Assembly (NCBI RefSeq): GCF_036127095.1
Contig: NZ_CP108006.1
Location: forward strand, 6,439,501 to 6,503,500
Direction of reading: 5' to 3'
DNA length: 64,000 nt
Source of the DNA: Streptomyces sp. NBC_00335
GTDB taxonomy: Bacteria; Actinomycetota; Actinomycetes; Streptomycetales; Streptomycetaceae
Every line of letters starts with the position of its first letter. Positions within the stretch are counted from its first letter, which is position 1. This document shows, piece after piece, positions 34,967 through 44,715 of this stretch. A model generated the notes under the pieces. That model was not told where the DNA came from. It searched no databases and worked only from the letters and a program-made list of their open reading frames with translations. A program made the position numbers and the translations under genes.

Positions 34967-36154
34967 ATGAGCCCCCTGGGGCCATGGGCCCGCCGCCACC
35001 CCTACGCCGCGGACTGGATCCGCATCATCCTCTCGCTCACCCTCCTCTCCCTCGTCACCTTCGAGGGCGTAGTCCTCGCCCGCCAGCCCAGCACCCCGCA
35101 CGCCGCCGTCTGGGTGTCCGGCATCCTCGTCTGCCTCAGCGCCGCGCCCTGGCCGGGCATCCCGCTCCTCGCCCGCGCCTGGTTCGCCTCCGCCGTCACC
35201 TGGACCGTCACCCTCTCCCTGCTCTTCAGCAACCTCCCCCTCGTCGTCTGGGGCGGCGGCGAGGCCGTCGCCCTGCTCGTCCTCCTCACCCAGGTCCTGC
35301 TCCGCGCCCCCGCCCGCACCGCCGCCGTCCTCGGCCCCCTCCTCGCCCTCGGCTCCATGGCCGCGCCCGTCCGCGACGCCGACCCGGGCCGCTTCACGCT
35401 GCTCTTCTCCGTGCTCGCCGTCGTCGTCACCGCGTACTCCCTGCTCCTGCGCCTGCAGTCCGTCCAGCGCGTCCGCGAGCTGCGCGCCGTACGCAGCGCC
35501 GAGCGCCTGGAACTGGCCCGCGAGCTCCACGACCTCGTCGCCCACCACGTGACGGGGATCGTCGTCGAGGCGCGCGCCGCCCGCTACACCAACGTCTCCG
35601 CCGAACGCGCCGGCGAGATCTTCGGCCGCATCGAGACCGCCGGCGACGAGGCGCTCGGCTCCATGCGACGCCTGGTCAAGATCCTCCGCGAAGGCGCCGC
35701 GGACACCGACCCGGAGACGGGCAAGGCCACCAACAAGGCCGGCCCCGTCGGCACGGCCCCCGTCGCGGGCCTCCGGGAGATCCGCGGGCTGACGGAACGG
35801 TTCGCCGCCACCGGCCCGCCCGTCGTCCTCTACGTGGAGGAAGGCCTGGAGGCCCGGCTCCCCGCCGACGTCGCCGCCACCGCCCACCGCATCGTCCTCG
35901 AAGCCCTCACCAACATCGGCAAGCACGCCGCCACCGCCACCGCCGTCCGGATCGGCCTGCGCACCGTCCCGGCCGGCCTGGAAGTACGCATCGCCGACGA
36001 CGGCGGCCGCCCCGCGAAACTCTCCGAGAACGCCCGAGGCGGCGGCTACGGCCTCGTCGGCATGGCCGAACGCGCCGAAGCCCTCGGCGGCTCCCTCACC
36101 GCAGGCCCCGCCCCCGAAGGCGGCTGGCTGGTCACGGCGGTCCTACCCCTCTAA
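34967..36154 (+). CDS. Membrane sensor histidine kinase, HisKA_3 type
   Basis: 395-residue kinase. Four to five membrane helices span residues 18-165 (IILSLTLLSLVTF, VAWVSG-like segments, LLVLLTQVLL). His188 in ARELHDLVAHHVTG is the phosphorylation site. The C-terminal ATPase domain has LEALTNIGKHAATA and GGGYGLVGMAERAEALGG. It is likely the partner of the regulator at 33556-34215. The 3' end runs into a C-rich non-coding tract. Confidence 0.88.
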   Translation: MSPLGPWARRHPYAADWIRIILSLTLLSLVTFEGVVLARQPSTPHAAVWVSGILVCLSAAPWPGIPLLARAWFASAVTWTVTLSLLFSNLPLVVWGGGEAVALLVLLTQVLLRAPARTAAVLGPLLALGSMAAPVRDADPGRFTLLFSVLAVVVTAYSLLLRLQSVQRVRELRAVRSAERLELARELHDLVAHHVTGIVVEARAARYTNVSAERAGEIFGRIETAGDEALGSMRRLVKILREGAADTDPETGKATNKAGPVGTAPVAGLREIRGLTERFAATGPPVVLYVEEGLEARLPADVAATAHRIVLEALTNIGKHAATATAVRIGLRTVPAGLEVRIADDGGRPAKLSENARGGGYGLVGMAERAEALGGSLTAGPAPEGGWLVTAVLPL

Positions 36155-37457
36155 ACCATCGGACCGCACCGCCCGACACGACACGTCCCCGCACTGCGGG
36201 GCAGTACGCCCAGCCCCGTAAAGCCCCGGCAGCACACGGAAACCGGCACCGGACGCCCCACCCCTGCCCGACAAGATCCCAAAGCCCCAGCCGCCACCCG
36301 CCACCCCAAACTCCCGCCGCAACCACATGCCCCGCCCGGCCCCGCCCGGCCCGGCCTCGCCCGCCTCGCCCGGCCCCGGCCTGGCCTCGCCCCGCCTTGC
36401 CCGGCCCCGGCCTGGCCTCGCCCCGCCTTGCCCGGCCCCGGCTTGGCCTCGCCCCGCCTTGCCCGGCCCCGGCCTGGCCTCGCCCCGCCTTGCCCGGCCC
36501 CGGCCTGGCCTCGCCCGCCTCGCCCGCCTCGCCCGCCTTGCCCGGCCTTGCCTGGCCTCGCCCGGCCTTGCCTGGCCTCGCCCGGCCTTGCCTGGCCTTG
36601 CCTTGCCTGGCCTTGCCCGGCCTCGCCCGGCCTCGCCCGGCCTCACTCCGGCCTCGCCTTGCCCGCCTTGCCCGGCCTCACTCCGGCCTCGCCTCACTCC
36701 GCCTCGCCTCGCCCGGCCTCACTCCGCCCCGCCCTGCCCCGCCCCGCCCGGCCCCACTCCGGCCTCGCCTTGCCCGCCTGGCCCTGCCCCGCCTCGCCTC
36801 GCCCCAGCCCGCCGCGTGCCGCGCCGCCCCGCCAGCCTGGGGTCCTGCCTGCCTGCCTGCCGCTTTGCCTGCCGGGCCCCGACGCTCTGCCTGCCCCTAC
36901 TACTGGCGCCCCACCCGGGGCCACCCGCGCGACCGCGCCACGATGCGCGCCCTGTCGGACCGAGCATGCGCACGCCCGGTCGCTCCCCGTACCCGTCTGC
37001 TCCGCCCGATCGTGCCGCTCGGGCGCCTAGGCCCAGCACTCGTCACCGCGTAGGGCCGGTACACGGCTACGCTCCTGGCCGCACCACCCCGGCGGCCCTG
37101 CCCGGTCGCCTGCCCGAGTCCGTACCCGGCGGGGCTGTCGGCGGGCTGCCCCGGCCGTCTTTCCCGGGCCCGGACCTGTCAGCCCTGCCCCCCGTGCCGG
37201 GTCCCCGTGCCGGGTCCCCGTACTCGTCCGCCCTGTCCTGCCCGGGAAGCAGGACCCGCCCAGCCGCCCCGACGGGCACCCGCCGCCGCAGGTCAAGGGC
37301 GGGCTCGGGGCACCGGGGACCGCGGAGCCACCCTCGGTGGGGCCGTGCGCCCCGTACCAGGCGAGCTCCCCCCGCCCTCGGCGCGCACCAGCGCGTCAGC
37401 GCGTCAGCGCCCCGTCTCAGTGGCCGATCGGCCGACGAACCGAACGTGCGCGCCAAG
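36155..37457. other. 1.3-kb C-rich non-coding tract with tandem repeats
   Basis: I find no credible gene here. Plus-strand sequence is composed largely of C, T and GG blocks such as CCTGGCCTCG and CCCGCCTTGC. Open frames on both strands give Pro/Ala/Arg or Gly/Arg low complexity without starts or ribosome-binding sites. A separate more mixed stretch (36890-37440) is also uninformative. It lies between a histidine kinase and chorismate mutase. A recently decayed or expanding spacer is likely. Confidence 0.65.
36380..36534. repeat. 31-bp tandem repeat, five copies
   Basis: Units beginning CCTGGCCTCGCC recur at 36380, 36411, 36442, 36473 and 36504, exactly 31 bp apart. They are followed to about 36610 by 20-bp variants of CCTTGCCTGGCCTCGCCCGG. 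The array is strongly strand-asymmetric (C/T on the plus strand). Confidence 0.82.
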
Positions 37458-37471
37458 TATTCTCGTTGACC

Positions 37472-37831
37472 ATGAACACCAGGGACATCGACGAGAACGT
37501 CACCGCCGAGCTGGCCCGGCTCAGGGACAGCATCGACAACATCGACGCGGCCGTGGTCCACATGCTCGCCGAGCGGTTCAAGTGCACGCAGCAGGTCGGC
37601 CACCTCAAGGCCCGCCACCAGCTGCCCCCGGCCGACCCGGGCCGCGAGGCCAGCCAGATCGCCCGGCTGCGCCAGCTCGCCGGGAACGCCAAGCTCGACC
37701 CCGCCTTCGCCGAGAAGCTCCTCAACTTCATCATCGCCGAGGTCATCCGCCACCACGAGACGATCGCCGCAGGCGAGGGCGAGGGCGAAGGCGAAAGCGA
37801 CGGCGACGGCGAAAGCGAAGGCCGGGAATAG
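37472..37831 (+). CDS. AroQ-type chorismate mutase
   Basis: 119-residue helical chorismate mutase, converting chorismate to prephenate for phenylalanine and tyrosine. Helix 1 is LARLRDSIDNIDAAVVHMLA, then KCTQQVGHLKARHQLPP and the C-terminal helix with EVIRHHE. The C-terminus carries an extra acidic GE/GD-repeat tail. The ATG at 37472 lies just after a TATTCT -10-like hexamer (37458-37463), so the mRNA may be nearly leaderless. Small size and no regulatory domain suggest the monofunctional form. Confidence 0.88.
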   Translation: MNTRDIDENVTAELARLRDSIDNIDAAVVHMLAERFKCTQQVGHLKARHQLPPADPGREASQIARLRQLAGNAKLDPAFAEKLLNFIIAEVIRHHETIAAGEGEGEGESDGDGESEGRE

Positions 37832-37877
37832 AAGCCGGGGCCCGGCTCCGGCACCACCATCCGGCAGCATGGGCCCC

Positions 37878-40421
37878 ATGTCCGCACTGACGCGCAACGA
37901 AGCGCAGATCCGAGCCCGGCTCCTCGACGTCCGGCACTACGAGGTCGCCCTCGACCTCACCACCGGCGACGAGACCTTCGAGTCCCAAACCGTCATCCGG
38001 TTCACCGCCCGCGCCGCCGGCGACACCTTCGTCGAGCTGAAACCGGACGAACTGCGCTCCGCCGCCCTCGACGGACACCCCCTGGACCCGGCCTCCCTCG
38101 CCGACGGCCGCCTCCCCCTCACCGGCCTCACCGAGGGCCCCCACGAGCTCCGCGTCGCCGCCCGCATGCGCTACTCCCGCACCGGCGAAGGCCTGCACCG
38201 CTTCACCGACCCCGCGGACGGGGAGACGTACGTCTACACCCAGATGTTCCTCGACGACGTCCAGCGCGTCTTCCCGGCCTTCGACCAGCCCGACCTCAAG
38301 GCCGTCTTCGAGTTCACCGTCACCGCCCCCGCACACTGGACCGTCCTCGCCAACGGCGTCACCACCCGCATCGGCGAACGCCCAGCCGACAGCGGCGGCG
38401 ACGACGGCTCGGGCGACGGCACCGCAGCCGCCTCCGAAGCCGGCATCTGGACGTCCGCCCCCACCCCCGTCATCTCCACCTACCTCGCCGCCGTCGCCGC
38501 AGGCCCCTGGCACAGCGTCCGCACCGAACACGCCGGGCTCCCCTTCGGCATCCACTGCCGCCGCTCCCTCGCCCCCCACCTCGACGCCGACGCGCAGGAG
38601 ATCCTCGACCTCAGCACCGCCTGCTACGACCGCTTCCACGAGAAGTTCACCGAGCCCTACCCCTTCGACTCCTACGACCAGGCCTTCGTACCCGAGTTCA
38701 ACGCCGGCGCCATGGAGAACCCGGGACTGGTCACCTTCCGCGACGACTACGTCTTCCGATCCGCCGTCACCGACTCCGAACGCCAGCGCCGCGCCGTGAC
38801 CATCGCGCACGAGATGGCCCACATGTGGTTCGGCGACCTCGTCACCCTCAGCTGGTGGGACGACATCTGGCTGAACGAGTCCTTCGCCGAGTTCATGGGC
38901 TACCAGACCCTCATCGAAGCCACCCGCTTCACCGAGACCTGGACCGGCTTCGGCATGGACCGCAAGCCCTGGGGCTACGACGCCGACCAGCGCCCCTCCA
39001 CCCACCCCGTCGCCCCGGACGCCGCCTCCGTCCCCGACACCGCCTCCGCCCTCCTCAACTTCGACGGCATCTCCTACGCCAAGGGCGCCTCCGCCCTGCG
39101 TCAACTCGTCGCCTGGCTCGGCGAGAAGGACTTCCTGGCCGGCATCAACACCCACTTCGCCCGCCACAAGTTCGCCAACGCCTCCCTCGCCGACTTCGTC
39201 GACTCCCTCGCCGCCCACACCGACCGCGACGTCCACACCTGGGCCGCGACCTGGCTGCGCACCACCGGCGTCGACACCCTCACCCCCCGGCTCGAAGAGA
39301 GCCACGGAGGCTGGACCCTCACCGTCGACCGCACCGGCGACCGCCCCCACCACATCGCCGCCGGCCTCTACGACCGCGCCCCCGACGGCGTCATCGAACC
39401 CCGCGAGGTCCTCGCCCTCGACGTCCCCTCCGACGAGATCCTCTCCGTCAGCGGCCAGCGCCCCGACCTCCTCGTCCTCAACGACGGAGACCTCACCTAC
39501 GCCAAGGTCCGCCTCGACGCGACCTCACTCGAAACCGCCCTGCGCTCCATCTCCCGCATCCCCGACCCGCTCACCCGCGCCGTCGTCTGGAACTCCCTGC
39601 GCGACATGGTCCGCGACGGCGAACTGGGCGCCGCCGACTACCTGGCCACCGCCGAAGCCCACATCCCCGACGAAACCGACCTCGCGATCGTCCAAGGCGT
39701 CCTGTCCTTCACCCGCGCCCAGATCGCCGACCGCTACATCACCCCCGACCGCCGCGGCGACGCCCTCACCACCCTCACCACCATCGCCCGCGACCTGCTG
39801 CGCCGCACCGAGGACGGTTCCGACCCCGGCCTGCGCCTCGTCGCCGTCCGCACCCTCGCCGACAGCGCCACCCAGCCCGACACCATCGCCGGCTGGCTCG
39901 CCGACGGCACCGTCCCCGGCGGCCCCGAACTCGACCCCGAACTGCGCTGGCGCATCCTCGCCCGCCTCTGCGTCCTCGGCGCCGCCGGCGAGACCGAGAT
40001 CGACGAAGCCCTCGCCGCCGACCCCAGCGCCGCCGGCCGCGAAGGCGCCGCCCGCTGCCGGGCCGCCCTCCCGACGGCCGAGGCCAAGGCCGCCGCCTGG
40101 GAGCGCCTCTTCCACGACGACTCCCTGTCCAACTACCTCTTCACCGCCACCGCCCAAGGCTTCTGGCAGCCCGAACAGACCGACCTGCTACGGGACTACG
40201 TACCCCGCGCCTACGCCGAAGCCGTCACCCTCGCCGCCCGCCGCGGCCCCGCCATCGCCGACGCCGCAGGCCGCTGGGCCCTCCCGGGCCACGAGATCAC
40301 CGAAGCCAACCTCCAGGCCGGCCACACCGCCCTGACCGCCCCCGACATCACCCCCCTGCTCCACCGCAAACTCGTAGACCACCTCGACGACCTCTCCCGA
40401 GCCCTACGAGCCCGCCACTAG
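37878..40421 (+). CDS. pepN: Aminopeptidase N, M1 family
   Basis: 847-residue metallo-aminopeptidase. The exopeptidase motif AGAMENPG (about residue 277) and zinc motif HEMAHMWFGDLVT (about 311) with NESFAEF downstream are all present; ERAP1-like C-terminal repeats follow. It removes N-terminal residues from peptides in the cytoplasm. The ATG 37878 (MSALTRNEAQIRARLL) matches the usual family start; ATG 37869 is in frame. It lies 46 bases after chorismate mutase and ends before a very strong hairpin. Confidence 0.94.
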   Translation: MSALTRNEAQIRARLLDVRHYEVALDLTTGDETFESQTVIRFTARAAGDTFVELKPDELRSAALDGHPLDPASLADGRLPLTGLTEGPHELRVAARMRYSRTGEGLHRFTDPADGETYVYTQMFLDDVQRVFPAFDQPDLKAVFEFTVTAPAHWTVLANGVTTRIGERPADSGGDDGSGDGTAAASEAGIWTSAPTPVISTYLAAVAAGPWHSVRTEHAGLPFGIHCRRSLAPHLDADAQEILDLSTACYDRFHEKFTEPYPFDSYDQAFVPEFNAGAMENPGLVTFRDDYVFRSAVTDSERQRRAVTIAHEMAHMWFGDLVTLSWWDDIWLNESFAEFMGYQTLIEATRFTETWTGFGMDRKPWGYDADQRPSTHPVAPDAASVPDTASALLNFDGISYAKGASALRQLVAWLGEKDFLAGINTHFARHKFANASLADFVDSLAAHTDRDVHTWAATWLRTTGVDTLTPRLEESHGGWTLTVDRTGDRPHHIAAGLYDRAPDGVIEPREVLALDVPSDEILSVSGQRPDLLVLNDGDLTYAKVRLDATSLETALRSISRIPDPLTRAVVWNSLRDMVRDGELGAADYLATAEAHIPDETDLAIVQGVLSFTRAQIADRYITPDRRGDALTTLTTIARDLLRRTEDGSDPGLRLVAVRTLADSATQPDTIAGWLADGTVPGGPELDPELRWRILARLCVLGAAGETEIDEALAADPSAAGREGAARCRAALPTAEAKAAAWERLFHDDSLSNYLFTATAQGFWQPEQTDLLRDYVPRAYAEAVTLAARRGPAIADAAGRWALPGHEITEANLQAGHTALTAPDITPLLHRKLVDHLDDLSRALRARH

Positions 40422-40438
40422 GTCGTCTTGCGTCGTCC

Positions 40439-40521
40439 GGTGCCGTGCCTCCACGCGCTGCCGGGGTGCCCGGGTACGTCCAGTACGCGGGCACCCCGGC
40501 AGCGCGGCGAGGCACGGTGCC
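40439..40521. terminator. Very long hairpin after pepN
   Basis: Two 34-bp arms (40439-40472 and 40488-40521) pair at 30 of 34 positions, joined by GGTACGTCCAGTACG whose ends also pair. It starts 18 bases after the pepN stop. It should act as a terminator; no T-tract follows. Its size is above that of other terminators in the window. Confidence 0.78.
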
Positions 40522-40687
40522 GGGCGGCACGGGCCAGGCAAGATCCGAAGAAGCCGACCTAACCCCCACCCCCACCAGGGGCGGGGGGCCACCCACCCCC
40601 GACCCCACCCAAGAACCCGACGGCGCCCCGCCCGACCCCACCCGGCCCGGGAACCGACCGCGCCCCGCCCGCCCGCGCCTACCCGGC

Positions 40688-40795
40688 CTGCTCCACCCGG
40701 CCGTGTCCGCCCGCCTGCTCTGCCTGCTCCACCCGGCCGCGTCCGCCCGCCTGTCCTACCTGCTCCACCCCGCTGCGCCCGGCCGCGCGCGCCCA
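40688..40795. repeat. 36-bp tandem repeat, about three copies
   Basis: Units beginning CTGCTCCACC start at 40688, 40724 and 40760. The first two are near identical and the third diverges. Same period as the array at 34361, but the sequence differs. Confidence 0.75.
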
Positions 40796-40880
40796 CCTGC
40801 ACGGCCGGCCCGCCCGGCCGTGCTCGCCCCGCCCGACCACATCCCGCCCGAGAATCGGCGGAGTCCGCCCGCTTGCACGG

Positions 40881-41155
40881 CCCGCTCCACACCACCGCGC
40901 CCGGCCCGGCCGACCGCACCCCTGCCCGGGAGTTCGGGGAACCCCGCCCGTACCGTCCGCCCCCACGTGATCCGTCCTGCCTCCACCGTCCTGCCCGCGG
41001 CCCGCTCCACACCGCCGCGCCCGGCCCGGTCGACCGCACCCCTGCCCGGGAGTTCGGGGAGCCCCGCCCGTACCGTCCGCCCCCACGTGATCCGTCCTGC
41101 CTCCACCGTCCTGCCCGCGGCCCGCTCCACACCGCCGCGCCCGGCCCGGCCGTAC
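40881..41155. repeat. 120-bp tandem duplication, two copies plus part of a third
   Basis: The segment starting CCCGCTCCACACC recurs at 40881, 41001 and 41121, exactly 120 bp apart. The first two units differ at only a few bases and the third matches for about 30 bases before diverging. Because 120 is a multiple of 3, the array stays open in all frames. Confidence 0.88.
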
Positions 41156-41908
41156 CCACCCCCGCCCGGGAGCCGACGAAGCCGCGCCCGGCCGCCCGCT
41201 CCGCCCCCGCTTGCTTCGCCCTGCCTTCACCGCCCTGCCCGCTCCCCACCGCCATCGGTCGGCCGCGCCCCGCTCGGCCGCGCCCGCCTGTCCTGCCGGC
41301 TGCGCCCCACTGCGTCCGGCCGGGCCCGTCCTGCCGGCTCGACCCCGCTTCGCCCGGCCGCACCCGCGCTGTCCGCCCCGCTATGCCCGGCTGTGCGCGT
41401 CCCACCTGCACGGCCCGCCCGCCTGGCCGCGCTCGCCCCGCCCGGTCGCGTCCGCCCCGTTGTTCCGGGCCCTCGGGCCTGCCGGTCCACCGGCCGCGCC
41501 CGCCCCCACCTGCACGGCACCCGCACCCTCGCCCGGAACGCCGTGGCGTCGGCCAGTGCGCCGATCAGCGGCGCAGCGTAGAAGCCCCACTCGCCCCGCC
41601 CAACGGCCCGGGCGCCGACGGATCCACCACCTCGTCGACCGCAGGCGGCGGCAGTGCCGGTGTCCCCGGACCGGACACACCGGCAGCCACGCGAAGCCGA
41701 GCGGCACGCGCCGAGTAGCCGCGGCCACATCCCCCCGCCCCAGTCGACGCGCGTACTCCTCCTTCTCGGCCACCCCCCGACGGCTTGAAATCGACCACGC
41801 ATAAACCCGGGCGGTTACCCCATTCGGGTCGGATCGTTGTACCCCCGGGTCCCCGACCCAACAGAGCGGCACCATCCGCCGCCGAACCGTTCCCGTGAGG
41901 ACAACCGC

Positions 41909-43309
41909 ATGACAGCGCCCCCCGGCACAGGCAGACGCGGCAACTCCCCGCTCGCCGGCGGACCCCACGGCCCCGACGCCCTGCAACCACTCCTCGCCAC
42001 CGTCCTCGACGCCCTGCGCACCGGAGCCCAGGCCCGCGGCGGACCGCTCCCGGCCGGCGGACCCGAGGCCGTCACCGCCCGCGTCACCGCCGCACTGGGC
42101 GAAGTGCTCCCCGACCACGGACACGGCGACCACGAAGCCCTACGGACCCTCGTCCACACCCTCACCGCCGGCGCCGCCGACCCCGCCGACCCCCTGTGCG
42201 CAGCCCACCTGCACTGCCCGCCCCTCGCCGTCGCGGCCGCCGCCGACCTCGCCGCCAGCGCCCTCAACGCCTCCCTCGACTCCTGGGACCAGGCCCCCGC
42301 CGCCTCCACCCTCGAAGCGCTCCTGACCCGCACGCTCGCCGCCGAGTTCCACAACACCCCCCACCCCGACGCCGTCCTCACCACCGGCGGCACCGAAGCC
42401 AACCACCTCGCCCTCCTCCTCGCCCGCGAACGCCACGGCCCCCACCTCACCGTCCTGCACGGCGCCAACGCCCACCACTCCATCCCGCGCGCCGCCTGGC
42501 TCCTCGGCCTGCCCCCCGCCCGCAGCCTCCCCACCCCCACCGGAACCCTCACCCCCGCCACCCTCGCCGAGGCCCTCGCCACCACCACCGGCCCCGTCCT
42601 CGTCACCGCCACCGCCGGCACCACCGACGCCGGACTCATCGACCCCCTCGACGCCCTCGCCGACCTCTGCGACCACCACGGCGCCGACCTCCACATCGAC
42701 GCCTCCTACGGCGGCCTCCTCCACCTCAGCCCCCGCCACCGCCCCAAACTCGCCGGCCTGCACCGCGCCCGGTCGATCACCATCGACCTCCACAAACTCG
42801 GCTGGCAACCCATCGCCGCCGGACTCCTCACCGTCCCCGACACCACCCTGCTCGCCCCCCTCGCCCACCAGGCCGACTACCTCAACGCCCCCGACGACAC
42901 CCAAGCCGGCCTCCCCGACCTCCTCGGCCGCTCCCTGCGCACCACCCGCCGCGCAGACGCCCTCAAAATCGCCGCCACCCTGCGCTCCCTCGGCCGAGAC
43001 GGACTCACCCACCTCATCGACCGCACCTGCGCCCGCGCCGACCAGCTCGCCCGACTCCTCGAAGCACACCCCGCCTTCGAACTCCACGCGGCGCCCACCA
43101 TCAGCACCGTCCTGTTCCGGCCCACCCACGCCGACGACACCGCACTGGCCACCCTGCGCCGCACCCTCATCCAGGGCGGCACCGCCGTACTGGGCCGGGC
43201 CACCGCCGACGGCCGCCTATGGCTCAAGGCCACCCTGCTCAACCCCCACACCACGGCGGGGGACCTGGACGCCCTCGTGAACCTCCTGGAAGGCAGCACC
43301 CACCGATGA
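41909..43309 (+). CDS. PLP-dependent decarboxylase, DesA-like
   Basis: 466-residue group II PLP decarboxylase. Conserved segments include TTGGTEANHLALLLARE, IDASYGGLLHLSP and the cofactor lysine in ITIDLHKLGWQPI. DesA of Streptomyces desferrioxamine pathways decarboxylates lysine to cadaverine, and the next gene is DesB-like, so this substrate is likely. A different amino acid, such as diaminobutyrate, cannot be excluded. ATG 41909 follows GTGAGGACAACCGC. The gene lies just right of a repeat-rich tract. Confidence 0.85.
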   Translation: MTAPPGTGRRGNSPLAGGPHGPDALQPLLATVLDALRTGAQARGGPLPAGGPEAVTARVTAALGEVLPDHGHGDHEALRTLVHTLTAGAADPADPLCAAHLHCPPLAVAAAADLAASALNASLDSWDQAPAASTLEALLTRTLAAEFHNTPHPDAVLTTGGTEANHLALLLARERHGPHLTVLHGANAHHSIPRAAWLLGLPPARSLPTPTGTLTPATLAEALATTTGPVLVTATAGTTDAGLIDPLDALADLCDHHGADLHIDASYGGLLHLSPRHRPKLAGLHRARSITIDLHKLGWQPIAAGLLTVPDTTLLAPLAHQADYLNAPDDTQAGLPDLLGRSLRTTRRADALKIAATLRSLGRDGLTHLIDRTCARADQLARLLEAHPAFELHAAPTISTVLFRPTHADDTALATLRRTLIQGGTAVLGRATADGRLWLKATLLNPHTTAGDLDALVNLLEGSTHR

Positions 43310-44715
43310 CCGCCCAGCTCGATGCACCCCACGACCTCGTCGGAATCGGCATCGGCCCCTTCAACCTCTCCCTCGCGGCCCTCGCCCACGGCCTGCCCCA
43401 ACAAGGCGCCGCAGAACTCGCCACCGCCTTCTACGACCAGCGCCGCGACTTCCGCTGGCACCCCGGACTCCTCATCGACGGAGCCACCCTCCAAGTCCCC
43501 TTCCTCGCCGACCTCGTCACCCTCGCCGACCCCACCAGCCCCTGGTCATTCCTCAACTACCTCAAGCACAAGGAACGCCTCTTCCCCTTCTACTTCGCCG
43601 AGAGCTTCCACATCCAGCGCGCCGAATACGACGCCTACTGCCGCTGGGTCGCCGGCCGCCTGCCCGGACTCCACTTCGGCCACCAGGTCGACGCCGTCCG
43701 CTGGAACCCCGAACGCGACCTCTTCGAAGTCGACTTCACCCAAGTCGACGCCGACGGAGAAGCCGAAGCCCTCGGCCGCACCTACACCCGCAACCTCGCC
43801 CTCGGCATCGGGACCGCCCCCTACGTCCCCGAACCACTGCGCCCCCTCGCCGAAGCCCCCACCGTCCCGGTGATCCACTCCTCCGAGTACCTCGACAACC
43901 GGCAGCGCATCCTCGGCGCCGACCACGTCACCGTCATCGGATCGGGCCAGTCCGGAGCCGAGGTCTTCCTCGACCTGCTCCGCTCCCGCCCCGCCGGCCG
44001 CGAACGCCTCACCTGGCTCGCCCGCACCCCCTCCTTCGCCCCCATGGAGTACTCCAAGCTCGGCCTGGAACACTTCACCCCCGACTACACCCGCTACTTC
44101 CACTCCCTCCCCGAACCGGTCCGCGACCGCCTCGTCCCCGCCCAATGGCAACTCCACAAGGGCATCGACGCCGCCACCATCGCCGCCATCCACGAGGAGC
44201 TCTACCGCCGCACCCTCGACGGAGGCTGGCCCGACGCCGTCCTCACCCCCGGAGTCAGCGTCCGCACCGCCGGCCGCGTCGCCACCACCAAGGTCGAACT
44301 CCACCTCGAACACGTCGACCAGGGCACCCGGTCCCGCCTCACCACCGACGCCGTCATCCTCGCCACCGGCTACCGCGAACGCCCCCTCGGGGGGCTCCTC
44401 GCCGGACTCGACCCCTACCTGCGCAAGGACTCCTCCGGCCGCCCCCGCATCGACGACCGCTACCGGATGATCACCGACCCGGCCGTCACCGGCAGCGTCT
44501 TCGTCCAGAACGGCGAACGCCACACCCACGGCGTCGGAGCCCCCGACCTCGGCCTCGCCGCCTGGCGCAGCGCCGCCATCCTGAACACCCTCACGGGCAA
44601 AGATGCCTACCCCCAGCCCACCCGCACGGCCTTCACCACCTTCGGCCTCGAACAGCGGGAGCACACCCGGCCCCAACCCGCCGGCGAACTGCTCCCACTG
44701 GTCGAGCATCCGTAA
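43306..44715 (+). CDS. FAD-dependent N-hydroxylase, DesB-like
   Basis: 469-residue amine N-monooxygenase of the IucD/SidA/DesB family. FAD-binding GIGIGPFNLSLAALA is at the N-terminus, the NADPH-binding VTVIGSGQSGAEVFLDLL in the middle and LATGYRERPL near the C-terminus. It would hydroxylate cadaverine or another diamine for hydroxamate siderophores. It overlaps the decarboxylase stop (ATGA). A Shine-Dalgarno-like AAGGAG overlaps its stop, but no acyltransferase or synthetase gene follows, unlike the usual desABCD order. Confidence 0.88.
   Translation: MTAQLDAPHDLVGIGIGPFNLSLAALAHGLPQQGAAELATAFYDQRRDFRWHPGLLIDGATLQVPFLADLVTLADPTSPWSFLNYLKHKERLFPFYFAESFHIQRAEYDAYCRWVAGRLPGLHFGHQVDAVRWNPERDLFEVDFTQVDADGEAEALGRTYTRNLALGIGTAPYVPEPLRPLAEAPTVPVIHSSEYLDNRQRILGADHVTVIGSGQSGAEVFLDLLRSRPAGRERLTWLARTPSFAPMEYSKLGLEHFTPDYTRYFHSLPEPVRDRLVPAQWQLHKGIDAATIAAIHEELYRRTLDGGWPDAVLTPGVSVRTAGRVATTKVELHLEHVDQGTRSRLTTDAVILATGYRERPLGGLLAGLDPYLRKDSSGRPRIDDRYRMITDPAVTGSVFVQNGERHTHGVGAPDLGLAAWRSAAILNTLTGKDAYPQPTRTAFTTFGLEQREHTRPQPAGELLPLVEHP

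Larger units (their letters stand above)
40522..41908. other. 1.4-kb C-rich non-coding tract
   Basis: No credible gene. Continuous frames through it encode Pro/Arg/Ala-rich low complexity without a start site or codon signature. It holds the 36-bp and 120-bp tandem repeats described separately. The last roughly 150 bases are more mixed and should contain the promoter of the DesA-like gene; I saw no TTAGG-type iron-box palindrome there. It closely resembles the tract at 36155-37457. Confidence 0.6.

Noticed and set aside
33931..34968. Minus-strand protein with NSNGTGSAPRHP-type repeats
   Set aside because: It runs antisense through the response regulator's 3' end and the minisatellite. No credible start or N-terminal domain.
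38825..41581. A 918-codon open frame on the plus strand overlapping pepN and the repeat tract
   Set aside because: Arg/Pro-rich shadow of pepN continuing into C-rich repeats. No start signal or conserved domain.
40873..41718. Frame encoding 40-residue repeats from the 120-bp array
   Set aside because: Open in several frames because 120 is a multiple of 3. No ribosome-binding site, and composition is simply C-rich DNA.
41740..41908. Iron-regulatory (DmdR/IdeR) box before the DesA-like gene
   Set aside because: I looked for a TTAGGTTAGGCTCACCTAA-like palindrome and saw none.
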